Positions 25,458-34,600 of a DNA stretch of 64,000 bases are shown piece after piece (within the stretch, counting starts at the first letter, position 1; each line of letters starts with the position of its first letter). Both the position numbers and the translations under genes were made by a program. This DNA comes from Vibrio sp. 14G-20 (lineage in GTDB: Bacteria; Pseudomonadota; Gammaproteobacteria; Enterobacterales; Vibrionaceae), in assembly GCF_026241515.1 (NCBI RefSeq), contig NZ_JAPHPW010000022.1:23809-87808 (forward strand). Reading direction: 5' to 3'. The notes below the pieces were generated by a model. It was not told the origin of the DNA, ran no database searches, and worked only from the letters and a program-made list of their open reading frames with translations.

Positions 25458-27437
25458 TTAGCTCTTAAACGTACTCGCAATATCTTTCAATGAAGCTGCT
25501 AGCTGAGCTTGTTCTTTGGCTGTTGCAGCTATTTGCGTTGCCCCTGTCGTAGATTCTGTCGACTTCTGCTCTACTGCCATTACGTTCTGAGCGATGTCTT
25601 GAGTCACTACCGCTTGCTCTTCGGTTGCGGTTGCGATCTGCTCAGTCATGCTAAAGATCTCGCTTACCGATGCTGAGATTCCTTGTAAGGTGTGCTCCAC
25701 CTCTTTTGAATCCTCAACCGCTTTAGACGACATCTTCTGGCTGTTATCAATCACATTAAACGCGGTTTGCACATCAGACTGTAGCGAGCTGATGAAACCT
25801 TCGATTTCAGCTGTCGACTGTTGAGTACGCTGTGCTAGCGTGCGAACTTCATCGGCGACGACGGCGAAACCACGGCCTTGCTCACCCGCACGAGCCGCTT
25901 CAATTGCCGCGTTCAACGCAAGTAAGTTGGTTTGTTCTGCTACCGACTTAATCACATCAATCACACTGTTAATGTTGTTGCTGCTCTCGTGTAGATGCGT
26001 GATCTTTTCAGCGAGGTCATTAATCTCAGATGCCAGTTTCTCGATCGAGTGGTAAGAGTCTTGGACTGTGCTCAAACCTTCTTGCGACTGCTCATCGACC
26101 ATTTTAGCGGAGCTTGCTGTCTGCTGAGTTTTCGCGGCCACTTCATTTACCGTTGCCGATAGCTCTTCTGTCGCCGTTGCAACCAAGCCAATTTGGTCTT
26201 GTTGTTGCACTAGCGTGTTCGAGTTGTAGTGACAAGTTTGCGAGGTTTCTTCTGCGGCTGAAGCCAAAGTCAGACTCGACTGAGATAAGTTGTCGATAAC
26301 GTTTGAAAACTTCTCTAAGGTTTCGTTCAGTGCCGAAGAGATCTGTCCAAGCTCACTGTTGCCAACGAACTTAGCGCGAACTGTTAAGTCGTTGTCATTA
26401 CGAACCTTAGACAACATCACTGTAAGATCTTTTACTCTCATCGTCAGGTCGCTGATCGCCTTATAGCTCACGAAGGTCGCGAACAAGGTTATCAAAGCAA
26501 ACAGACCAATACTCATCATCATCGCAGACTGCGCCTCTGACATTTTTTTCTCTGTCAGTGCGATAAGTGACTCTGCTAGGTGGTTTTCTGTTTTCTTTAG
26601 CTGAACAATACGAGCGGTAGATTGCGAGAACCAGTAAACAGGATCAACATCAAAGCCGCTCATCTTAGATTCAGCCAAACCACGAAGCTTTTCTACTTCT
26701 GCCACCGAACGATCATTCAATTGCTGTTCAAAGAAACGAACGTTCTCTGGGTTACCCAACACTTCGAAGTTAGAGAAATAAGTATTTTGCTGTGTCACCA
26801 AAGAGATGAATCTAACCAACATGCCTGGGCCAAATTCATTTTTAGAGAAGGTGTTATTTAGGACAGCACGCTCAATACCAGCACGCTCTTTACCTTGCAA
26901 AAAGTTGTAGTAAGCGATGGTTTCAGTGGTGATGGCAGCATCAGAGCTAAGCTCAGCAATTAACGCCGATACGCTCAGCAGCTTTGCATTAAGTTTGGTG
27001 TAGTAACCCAAAGCCTCAGACAGAGGAATCGATTGAGAGTCCACTCGATTTCGAATAGAAGAAAGTTGATTAAGGCTTTGGCTTATCTCTGTGTTCAGGC
27101 GATTTATCTGTGGCAGATTGATATTGGCAGACTGCCAGTAATCGTTTCTTTCATTACGTCGGTTGTCAGCACTGGTTCTCTGCGAGGCTAATTCACTGAC
27201 AAACTTGGTTCCTTGAGAACCAATAAAGCCAGCAGTCATGCCTCGCTCTTTTTGTAACTCATGCACTAACTCACTGTATACAACCGAAAGGCGTGTCAGT
27301 TGGTTTAATGAAGACATTTCAGTCTTAGTTTCCACGCCCTTGGATATCGCTGAAACACTGAGCCAGAGAAACCCTAAGATCGGTAAAATAAGCAAAGCGA
27401 TAATTTTTTGCTTAAAAGACATATCGGTTAATTTCAT
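25458..27437 (-). CDS. Methyl-accepting chemotaxis protein with NIT sensor
   Basis: 659 residues: membrane helix ~10-30, a large periplasmic helical domain ~40-290 carrying the NIT signature (HELQKERGMTAGFIGSQG), second helix ~302-322, HAMP ~325-378, and a complete signalling domain with NAAIEAARAGEQGRGFAV. NIT domains are four-helix sensors linked to nitrate and nitrite in other proteins; the ligand here is inferred only. Stands alone. Confidence 0.9.
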   Translation of the reverse strand: MKLTDMSFKQKIIALLILPILGFLWLSVSAISKGVETKTEMSSLNQLTRLSVVYSELVHELQKERGMTAGFIGSQGTKFVSELASQRTSADNRRNERNDYWQSANINLPQINRLNTEISQSLNQLSSIRNRVDSQSIPLSEALGYYTKLNAKLLSVSALIAELSSDAAITTETIAYYNFLQGKERAGIERAVLNNTFSKNEFGPGMLVRFISLVTQQNTYFSNFEVLGNPENVRFFEQQLNDRSVAEVEKLRGLAESKMSGFDVDPVYWFSQSTARIVQLKKTENHLAESLIALTEKKMSEAQSAMMMSIGLFALITLFATFVSYKAISDLTMRVKDLTVMLSKVRNDNDLTVRAKFVGNSELGQISSALNETLEKFSNVIDNLSQSSLTLASAAEETSQTCHYNSNTLVQQQDQIGLVATATEELSATVNEVAAKTQQTASSAKMVDEQSQEGLSTVQDSYHSIEKLASEINDLAEKITHLHESSNNINSVIDVIKSVAEQTNLLALNAAIEAARAGEQGRGFAVVADEVRTLAQRTQQSTAEIEGFISSLQSDVQTAFNVIDNSQKMSSKAVEDSKEVEHTLQGISASVSEIFSMTEQIATATEEQAVVTQDIAQNVMAVEQKSTESTTGATQIAATAKEQAQLAASLKDIASTFKS

Positions 27438-27931
27438 TTTTATTTCCTAGCAGCTAACAAATCTTTTCAGTCATCTAACACGCACATCCTTAATAAGATG
27501 CGCCTCAATTGTGACTGTATAATTATTCAACTTGATCAATGTGCACCAATTACCGTGCCACACAGATCGCGATGCGATGAAAGTAACATTTAACCTTACA
27601 AAATTCATTGATTTACCGATAAAACTGTTAGCTAAGCGACCTAACGATACCAAAAACACGTGCAACAACATTTTATTGACGTAAGCGACTGAAATCTGAC
27701 ACATTTTAACTACCCAAAAGGGGTAGGTCTGCACCAATTATGTGCTCAGAGAAAACGAAATATTCAGAACTAACTATAGATTCAACGCTCGCCAGCGATT
27801 GATTCACAACTAACCAACTCCCTATTCTGCGCTGATTAACTGTCTATTCCTCGTTAACTAAATATGTATAATGCCGAATTATTAAAGTAGAGATTCGCAA
27901 TAAATATGCGACAACAACTGAGAGATATTGT
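27438..27931. other. Long intergenic region
   Basis: 494 AT-rich bases upstream of both the NIT chemoreceptor (minus) and the zinc-ribbon gene (plus). The 11-mer TGCACCAATTA occurs at about 27541 and again at about 27731. An 88-codon minus-strand frame inside lacks a ribosome site and protein-like composition; I do not call it. Confidence 0.35.
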
Positions 27932-28105
27932 ATGGATTGTCCCGCTTGCGAAGAACATATCGGTTGGGAATGGGTAGAAGAAGCGGCCATTGAACCCAAT
28001 GAGGAATTCGATTGTCCAGAGTGCGAAGCAACATTGATGTACACCATCGATGAAGGCACCTACTACGGCGCTCAGCACAAGACCGTAGAAGTTATTGATG
28101 ATTAA
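27932..28105 (+). CDS. Small zinc-ribbon protein, 57 residues
   Basis: An ATG frame of 57 codons with two CXXC pairs: CPAC at residues 3-6 and CPEC at 28-31, separated by an acidic stretch, then a strand-rich acidic tail (DEGTYYGAQ). This is a classic small zinc ribbon, and such proteins occur in Vibrio as uncharacterised genes. GAGA precedes the ATG by about 10 bases. It lies between the NIT chemoreceptor and the TetR gene and belongs to neither. Function unknown; binding to RNA polymerase, nucleic acid or another protein would be typical of the fold. Confidence 0.7.
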   Translation: MDCPACEEHIGWEWVEEAAIEPNEEFDCPECEATLMYTIDEGTYYGAQHKTVEVIDD

Positions 28106-28187
28106 GATGATTTCCTGATGATCGGGATGTTTTATTAACTCTTTGATGTTCTAAGCCTGCGCAAAGCAGCTAAACACACCTTTACTA

Positions 28188-28224
28188 GAACGGGCGTTCA
28201 GCATAAAATATTGAACATATGTTC
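28188..28224 (+). promoter_or_regulatory. Paired operators of the TetR gene
   Basis: GAACGGGCGTTC (28188-28199) and GAACATATGTTC (28213-28224) upstream of the TetR start at 28245: the same GAAC-N4-GTTC consensus and spacing as at the CMD gene promoter. Confidence 0.75.
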
Positions 28225-28244
28225 AGATTAATAAAGTAGATGTT

Positions 28245-28829
28245 ATGGCTAAGACCGCTAAGTTCGATAGACAAGACGTAGTAGACAAAGCAACTAACCT
28301 GTATTGGGAAAAGGGCTTTCACGCAACTTCTATGCGCAACCTGCAAGACGTGATTGATATGCGTCCGGGAAGCATCTACGCGACTTTTGGCAGCAAAGAA
28401 GGCCTATTTAAGGAAACTCTTGCTCGTTATACCGAGCTTGGCATTCTCAATCTGAATCGCTTTCGCAGTGAAACGGATTCTCCAATCAAAGCGCTCGAAA
28501 ACTTCGTCAAACGTGCTGTAGTCGAATCAAAACAAAGCTCACCAAATGGCATGTGTATGCTGGCAAAAACGGTGGCCGAGCTTACTGATGAGCACGCCGA
28601 ATTATTGGAAGAAGCCAAGAAATCATTGAAAATCATGGAAGGTGAATTCGCCAAGTTGATAGCTGAATCACAAGATCTAGGTGAGATAAGCAAAGAGCGA
28701 GAACCCGCTCAGCTTGCTCGTCATGTTCAGGTTCAAATCGCTGGCCTGCGTACCTATGCGAAAACATGCGACGACATCGAATTACTCAATTCGATGGTTG
28801 AGGACGTATTTAAGTACCACCCTTTTTAG
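28245..28829 (+). CDS. TetR/AcrR-family repressor
   Basis: 194 residues: N-terminal helix-turn-helix (8-55; ATSMRNLQDVIDMRPGSIYATFGSKEGLF) and an all-helical effector domain with several cysteines or methionine pairs (NGMCMLAKT, KTCDD). The group resembles NemR/AcuR-type repressors that sense electrophiles through cysteines; that is inference. Two GAAC-N4-GTTC sites in its own promoter suggest autorepression, and the identical pair at 18389 suggests the CMD-family gene as its target. Confidence 0.87.
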   Translation: MAKTAKFDRQDVVDKATNLYWEKGFHATSMRNLQDVIDMRPGSIYATFGSKEGLFKETLARYTELGILNLNRFRSETDSPIKALENFVKRAVVESKQSSPNGMCMLAKTVAELTDEHAELLEEAKKSLKIMEGEFAKLIAESQDLGEISKEREPAQLARHVQVQIAGLRTYAKTCDDIELLNSMVEDVFKYHPF

Positions 28830-28860
28830 AGGCTGAACTTATATAAGCTCAGACCATATA

Positions 28861-28905
28861 AAAAGACGCCCAAGTATTATTATCAATACTTGGGCGTCTT
28901 TTTAT
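28861..28905. terminator. Bidirectional terminator
   Basis: Long perfect stem AAAAGACGCCCAAGTATT and its complement, loop ATTATC, then T-run, between the TetR gene and the convergent EIIABC gene. Confidence 0.9.
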
Positions 28906-28942
28906 TTATCGCTTTTCAGCCAATCTCAAGAGCAGATTACTT

Positions 28943-30808
28943 TTATACTTTCCTCATGATTAACGCCTGTGCATTAAGCATCGCTTCTTTGGTGCTGACA
29001 TCTAAGGTTTTAACGTTCGCAAAGCGCTCGACTTCTTTGATTGCCACATCGTGAGCAAAAATCACTAGCCTAGCTTTTTCAATATCTTTTTGTGTAATGC
29101 GATTGCCTATCCCGTTTGCACCTTGTGTTTCGACTTTTATCCGAACCCCAAGATGATGTGCCGCCTTTTCCAAAGACTTAGCCGCCAGAAAAGTGTGCGC
29201 GACACCTGACGGGCAAGAAGTAATAGCAAGTACATCAGCTTGCCCTTCTTCCGTGACCGAACCACCCGCAAATTGATTAGAGCGAGACTCGTCTTCAACC
29301 ACATTCTTTTTAAGCAGTATAACGATCGCAGCCGTCGTCAGTGCACCCGCTAACGTTCCAACAATGTAGCCAATCTTGCCATCAACCACAGGCAAAACAA
29401 TCCAGCCCCCCCAAGGAGCATGGTTTACTACATGGAACATAAAGCCAACCACGTTACCGACAATGCCACCAGCCACAACCGCAGGCAGAACACGCGCAGG
29501 ATCGGCCGCTGCAAATGGGATTGCACCTTCACTGATGCCAATCATTCCCATAATACCTGCTGCTTTACCTGCTTCGCGTTCGTCTCGTTTAAACTTCTTC
29601 GGCGATAAGAAAGTCGCCAGCGCCATACCTAATGGAGGTGTACAAATGGCAATGCCAACCCCCCCCATTAACCATGGCTGAGTATTCACCTGAGTTTGTG
29701 CAAACAGCGTGGCTACTTTGTTGATTGGGCCGCCCATATCAAACGCGGTCATTGCACCTAGAATGCTACCCAGAACCACTTTTCCTGAGCCAGCCATGCC
29801 AGTCAGCATTTGATTCATCTCAAGCATCACCTGCGCAATGGGGGCACCAATCACCCACATCACAGCCCCACAGGTAACAAAAGTGCCGACAAGCGGATAG
29901 ATGAAGATAGAGCTCAGCGAGATCATGCTGTCTGGCAGCTTGATCTTCTTAAGTAGATTAACCACAAAGCCTGCGAAAAAGCCGACCACAATCGCACCAA
30001 GGAAACCAGTGTTGTATTGATTAACCGCCACCCAAGAACCAATCATGCCTGGTGCTAAACCCGGTTTGTCTGCCATTGAATAGGCGATGTAACCGCCGAG
30101 CACGGCGGTAAAAAGCGTTAAACCCGCAATACCCATTTGTGCAATGTCAGCCAAAACGCCGCTCTCTGGAACGGCACCGTGACCAGACATCATGACCGAT
30201 AAAGACAACAGAACACCGCCCGCGACCACGAATGGAATCATGTGTGAAGTACCGTACAACAAGTGTTCTTTAAGGCGATTGAGAGATTGAGCCCAAGGAC
30301 TGAGCGGCTCGATGTACACTTCATGATAGTTGGAGGCGTAACTATCGAACGATTCAGAATTGGCTTCGAGAAACAACTCCAAAGCTTCCTCTACCGACTC
30401 CACTGCCTTTAATTTTGTAACAAAGTCATCTTCAATCAGTTTGGTCGATATTTGAGCCAATACCTCGATATGATGATCATCATTGTTATCGGGTGAAGCG
30501 AGCATAAAGAACACATCCGACAATTCACCACCGTCGGCCCCATAATCGATTCCAGAACGACTGATACCGACGGCGACAGCAGGTTTAGCTACGGCTTTAC
30601 TTTTCGCGTGTGGAATCGCAATACCATCATCAAATCCAGTATTACCTATAGCTTCACGCTTCCAGATATCATCAAGGAAATCACTTTTACTCGAGAGCTT
30701 ACCGGCACGGTCGAGCAGTTCAACAAGCTCTTCAAATACCGCCTGTTTCGAGTCTGCCTGTAATTCCAAGCAGATAATCTCTGGCTCGATAATGTTAGTG
30801 ATATCCAT
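28943..30808 (-). CDS. Fructose-family PTS EIIA-EIIC-EIIB
   Basis: 621 residues: EIIA (1-~150; phosphorylated His67 in GIAIPHAKS), EIIC membrane domain (~170-490; starts KEHLLYGTSHMIPFVVAGG, contains FDMGGPINKVA), and EIIB at the C-terminus (~515-621; ITSCPSGVAHT with the phosphorylated Cys). It takes up and phosphorylates a hexose at the inner membrane. Divergent from a separate EIIB and HPr-like-EIIA pair 227 bases away. The whole locus resembles V. cholerae VC1820-VC1827 as I remember it; the sugar for this copy is unknown. Confidence 0.88.
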   Translation of the reverse strand: MDITNIIEPEIICLELQADSKQAVFEELVELLDRAGKLSSKSDFLDDIWKREAIGNTGFDDGIAIPHAKSKAVAKPAVAVGISRSGIDYGADGGELSDVFFMLASPDNNDDHHIEVLAQISTKLIEDDFVTKLKAVESVEEALELFLEANSESFDSYASNYHEVYIEPLSPWAQSLNRLKEHLLYGTSHMIPFVVAGGVLLSLSVMMSGHGAVPESGVLADIAQMGIAGLTLFTAVLGGYIAYSMADKPGLAPGMIGSWVAVNQYNTGFLGAIVVGFFAGFVVNLLKKIKLPDSMISLSSIFIYPLVGTFVTCGAVMWVIGAPIAQVMLEMNQMLTGMAGSGKVVLGSILGAMTAFDMGGPINKVATLFAQTQVNTQPWLMGGVGIAICTPPLGMALATFLSPKKFKRDEREAGKAAGIMGMIGISEGAIPFAAADPARVLPAVVAGGIVGNVVGFMFHVVNHAPWGGWIVLPVVDGKIGYIVGTLAGALTTAAIVILLKKNVVEDESRSNQFAGGSVTEEGQADVLAITSCPSGVAHTFLAAKSLEKAAHHLGVRIKVETQGANGIGNRITQKDIEKARLVIFAHDVAIKEVERFANVKTLDVSTKEAMLNAQALIMRKV

Positions 30809-31035
30809 ATGCTGCCTCGTACGAGTGCCGATTTAAGTAAATGAGCTAAAGAAGTTAATGAGATGAAAAGATTAACGACGCAAGGCTTCTCAATATATAG
30901 GACGAAAAGTGCATTAACTGGATAATTGTAACCAAGAACTCAGAGTGTGACGTCCACCTTTGAATTAAAAACGGCAATCCATAAAATCCACAGATTCGGA
31001 TAATAGTATCTGATCCACACAAGCCGAGAATAATA

Positions 31036-31338
31036 ATGAGAATTGTAGCGGTAACTGCGTGCCCTACAGGCATTGCGCACACCTATATGGCAGCTGATGC
31101 TCTAAATAAAACAGCCCCTAAGTTCAACGTTTCGATCAAGGTTGAGACGCAAGGCGCTATGGGTATTGAAAACTTACTGACAGGCCAGGATATTACCCTC
31201 GCAGACAAAGTGTTGATCGTCTCTGATATCGACATCGAACAACCAAGCCGATTTGACCCAGCCAAAACCGTATTTGTTCCAATGGAAGAGGTGTTATTGA
31301 GTGTCGATAAAGTCTTCATTAAGCATTGTCGAACTTAA
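31036..31338 (+). CDS. Stand-alone fructose-family PTS EIIB
   Basis: 100 residues, a single EIIB-Fru domain with the phosphorylation site at Cys9 (VTACPTGIAHT) and KVETQGAMGIEN after it. It lacks its own EIIC, so it must serve one of the neighbouring permeases or act as a regulator. The next gene begins at or just after its stop. Confidence 0.88.
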   Translation: MRIVAVTACPTGIAHTYMAADALNKTAPKFNVSIKVETQGAMGIENLLTGQDITLADKVLIVSDIDIEQPSRFDPAKTVFVPMEEVLLSVDKVFIKHCRT

Positions 31339-31345
31339 ACCTTTT

Positions 31346-32119
31346 ATGAACGAATACCAGATCACCTTCTTCGTTAACGATCCTGCCGCGAACTCACATG
31401 TCGCGCAGCCGCTGACTCGCTTAGCGAAGAAGTTCAAAAGCAACATCCGCATTATCAACATCACTCAAAACCGAACGGCTGATCTCTCCAAATCCGTTGC
31501 AATGCTACAAGTGGGTTTACTTCGTGGTGATTTATGTCAGATCACTGCGGTCGGTATTGATGCAGAGCTAGCGTGTTTCGTTCTTAAAGATGTGATTGCT
31601 GAGCATTACGCTATGGTTGGCTCGCAAGTGAACCATGAGTTCTCGAAAGATCTAATCCAGCGTATGCCGCAGATATGTCCACCTTGTGAGATCAAGTGGC
31701 ACCATGCCAAAGCACAAACTCAACTGACCAAATTTGAGTGCTTAAAAGGGCTCGCTCACCTCGTGTATCCAGAAGATCCGGATGAGCTGATTCTTGCCTT
31801 TATTAAGCGAGAGGAACGCTCGTCTACGTGTGTATCCCCGGGAATCGCACTTCCACATGTAATGTTTGAATCGACTCAAGATCTCTCGATTGCGGTCATC
31901 GTCAGTGACGACCCGATTGATTGGGCTTCACGCATTGGAGAGGTGCACGTTGCTATCGCTTTGGTACTGCCTACCAAGCCACAGCGAGAGCACATTGTGG
32001 CGGCCACTAACCTAACCAGAAACCTGCTTCACGATCAGGTCAATGAGCGTTTACAAAAGACTCGAAGCAGTGTCGATCTACAAGCGCTGTTGATGTACAT
32101 CTCTTCACGTCTGATTTAG
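31346..32119 (+). CDS. HPr-like-EIIA protein with degenerate HPr site
   Basis: 257 residues from ATG 31346; a GTG frame from 31301 overlaps the EIIB gene and adds 15 residues without domain content. Residues 1-90 align with HPr along most of its length (QITFFV, LAKKFKSNIRI, SVAMLQVGLLRGD), but the position of the phosphorylated His15 is Asn16, with a His two residues later (H18) and the following Arg missing. Residues ~120-257 are an EIIA-Fru domain with His171 in PGIALPHV. The order differs from FruB, which has EIIA first and FPr last. With the EIIB in front it may relay phosphate or sense PTS state. Confidence 0.78.
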   Translation: MNEYQITFFVNDPAANSHVAQPLTRLAKKFKSNIRIINITQNRTADLSKSVAMLQVGLLRGDLCQITAVGIDAELACFVLKDVIAEHYAMVGSQVNHEFSKDLIQRMPQICPPCEIKWHHAKAQTQLTKFECLKGLAHLVYPEDPDELILAFIKREERSSTCVSPGIALPHVMFESTQDLSIAVIVSDDPIDWASRIGEVHVAIALVLPTKPQREHIVAATNLTRNLLHDQVNERLQKTRSSVDLQALLMYISSRLI

Positions 32120-32205
32120 TTCTTCTCTCCCTTTTAAATTCATTTCCTTAATTATCTAAGTTACTCGCTCCAGTAGTTGTAATCTCAATGGTTCACACAA
32201 TAAAA

Positions 32206-32233
32206 AACGGCTGAGCAATCACGCTCAGCCGTT
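32206..32233. terminator. Terminator between convergent genes
   Basis: Eleven-pair stem AACGGCTGAGC / GCTCAGCCGTT with a six-base loop; A-run on the left serves the symporter gene on the minus strand. Confidence 0.82.
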
Positions 32234-32268
32234 CTATTCTATATGGCCCATTTAGTAAGTTTAGTTAC

Positions 32269-34047
32269 CTAAGCCGTTTTGTTCTCTTGTTTCGCATCTT
32301 CCACCGAGTCGTCCACGGCTTTCACCAGCATCAGACCAACGATGAACACGATACCGCCACACAATACGAACATCATTCTTCCCCAGAATGGGTTTGGCAG
32401 AGCAAACATCGCCATCACTGCCACACCAGACACTGCAATCAGTGAGCCCAGCATGTGACGTTGTTTGTTATCCAGTTTCTTCTGAGCTGTTGATTCAGAA
32501 ACCAATGGCGTCGCAAGGTTGTTGAAGAAGGTGTCCACATCTTTCTGACGAGACGCCTCTAGTGGTTTGTAGAACAGAGTCGATAGAATAAAAAAGCCAG
32601 CAGTAAATGTTAAGTGTGCAATCAGACCTACCGCTACTTTCAAGTCAGACCATTCACGGCTCGTTAGCGGCTCTAGGTTGAACAGGTTCTGCAGCATCTC
32701 AGCGGTAATCACGAAACCAACGATGTAAGACACAATCGCACCAACTACTAGCGTACCCCAACCTGCCCAGTCCGGAGTCTTCTTAAGGAAGAAACCACAG
32801 AATGCAGGGATGGTCATTGGGAAGCCGATTAATGCGCCCACGTACATCATGGTGTCGAACAGGCTCAAGCCTTTTAGCGAGTTGATAAACAGCGCGATAA
32901 GGATGATAGCAAGACCAAAGAAGGTAGACATCAACTTAGACACAATCATCAGCTCTTTCTCTGTCGCGTTTGGACGAAGAATTGGTTGGTAGAAGTTGAT
33001 TACAAAGATACCTGAGTTACGGTTTAAGCCTGAGTCCATTGAAGACATGGTTGCCGCAAACATCGCTGCGATTAGAAGCCCCACCATACCTGCTGGCATG
33101 TATTGCTCTACAAAGTATAGGTAAGCAAAATCGCCCGCTTTAGAACCTGCATCTGGGTAATGCGCTGCAAGATCAACGCCTTGTCCCGCAACAAACCAAG
33201 GTGGCATGAACCAAATGATTGGACCAATTGTCATCAGAATACACGCCAATAGTGCTGCTTTCTTCGCGTTCTTAGAGTCTTTTGCCGCTAGGTAACGGTA
33301 AGAGTTCAACATGTTGTTAGTAATACTGAACTGCTTGAAGAAGATGAAAAATGCCCAGATTCCGAAGATGCTTACGTAGTTCAGATTGTTACCCGAAACG
33401 AATGATGCGCCTTCTGCTACAGGGAAGTCATTAATGATCTCAGTAACACCGCCACCTTGCACAATAGCGACCGCAGCACACGTTACTGTTACCGCCATGA
33501 TGATGACCATCTGCATGAAGTCAGATGCGATAACCGCCCATGAACCGCCTGTCACCGACATCACCAGTACAACAAGACCGGTTAGAACGATGGTTGTCGT
33601 CATATCGAAGCCAAAGATGCCCGATGCGATAATCGCCAAGCCATTTAGCCAGATACCTGCAGACACTATACTGTTCGGCATGCCAGACCAAGTAAACACT
33701 TGCTCGTTCAAGCTACCAAAACGCATGCGAATCGCGTCAATTGGCGTGACTACACGCAGCTGACGGAATTTCGGAGCAAAGTACAGGTAGTTCATCAAGT
33801 AACCAAATGCGTTTGCTAGGAAGATAACCGCGACAGCCATACCATCGGCATACGCTTTACCTGCTGCACCGGTGAAAGTCCAAGCACTGAACTGAGTCAT
33901 AAACGCAGTTGCGCCAACCATCCACCAAAGCATGTTACCGCCCCCGCGGAAATAGTCACTGGTTGTACTGGTGAACGTTCTAAACATCCAACCTATTGCG
34001 ATAAGGAAAAGGAAATAAATTCCTACGATCAGAGTATTGAGTTCCAT
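32269..34047 (-). CDS. Sodium:solute symporter (SSS family)
   Basis: 592 residues with about 14 hydrophobic helices. The family signature is present: FRGGGNMLWWMVGATAFMTQ near the N-terminus and a long run typical of SSS sugar or organic-acid symporters (MFAATMSSMDSGLNRNSG in the sodium site region). The unusually long C-terminal part has extra helices. It interrupts the PTS locus and may import the same or a related hexose with sodium; substrate unknown. Confidence 0.86.
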   Translation of the reverse strand: MELNTLIVGIYFLFLIAIGWMFRTFTSTTSDYFRGGGNMLWWMVGATAFMTQFSAWTFTGAAGKAYADGMAVAVIFLANAFGYLMNYLYFAPKFRQLRVVTPIDAIRMRFGSLNEQVFTWSGMPNSIVSAGIWLNGLAIIASGIFGFDMTTTIVLTGLVVLVMSVTGGSWAVIASDFMQMVIIMAVTVTCAAVAIVQGGGVTEIINDFPVAEGASFVSGNNLNYVSIFGIWAFFIFFKQFSITNNMLNSYRYLAAKDSKNAKKAALLACILMTIGPIIWFMPPWFVAGQGVDLAAHYPDAGSKAGDFAYLYFVEQYMPAGMVGLLIAAMFAATMSSMDSGLNRNSGIFVINFYQPILRPNATEKELMIVSKLMSTFFGLAIILIALFINSLKGLSLFDTMMYVGALIGFPMTIPAFCGFFLKKTPDWAGWGTLVVGAIVSYIVGFVITAEMLQNLFNLEPLTSREWSDLKVAVGLIAHLTFTAGFFILSTLFYKPLEASRQKDVDTFFNNLATPLVSESTAQKKLDNKQRHMLGSLIAVSGVAVMAMFALPNPFWGRMMFVLCGGIVFIVGLMLVKAVDDSVEDAKQENKTA

Positions 34048-34600
34048 GAATTAAGTCTTCTTTATTATTAATATCTGAAGAGCATATTATCCATAGAAAA
34101 TTTAATTTGTAGTATTATAAGTCAAGATTGTGATGGGACATATAAACCTGAATATTTGATTTCGAGGCATTAATTGCGCGCTAGTAAATAAAGAATAAGC
34201 CGACACAAGGTAAACATTTAAAATCAATGACTTAAATCAAACTCAATCAGTAACTCGGACAACAATAACAAGATTTTGTCGTCTCGATAAGTAGTTTTTA
34301 ATTTACTTAACATTCATTAAATGCATCGCGTTAATACATCAACTCTCACACATTTAATTCAATCAATAGAGAGCGGAAATAATAAGCAACTCGCAAAACT
34401 AACCCTTAATATTATTAATTGGAGTTACTTAGTGAAACACGGTAAATAGAAAAATGGACTTAGATATGAAGCGTAGGAATAAACGGAAGAGGAGAACACA
34501 AAGCAAATGGATCATAGCAGTTCGGAGTCAGCAGTGATGCTCTAGTCATACAAATTTCGGTCGTATAAGCTCAGGTCAGAAAAGGGAATTTTAGAGTATA
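34048..34600. other. Intergenic region
   Basis: 553 AT-rich bases between the symporter start and the AraC stop, both on the minus strand. It should hold the symporter promoter. A half CRP-like TGTGA is near 34129. No supportable gene; short frames with arginine-rich content near 34467 are not called. Confidence 0.35.

Noticed and set aside
27471..27737. 88-codon minus-strand open frame in the region after the NIT chemoreceptor
   Set aside because: No ribosome site, no recognisable domain, composition not protein-like.
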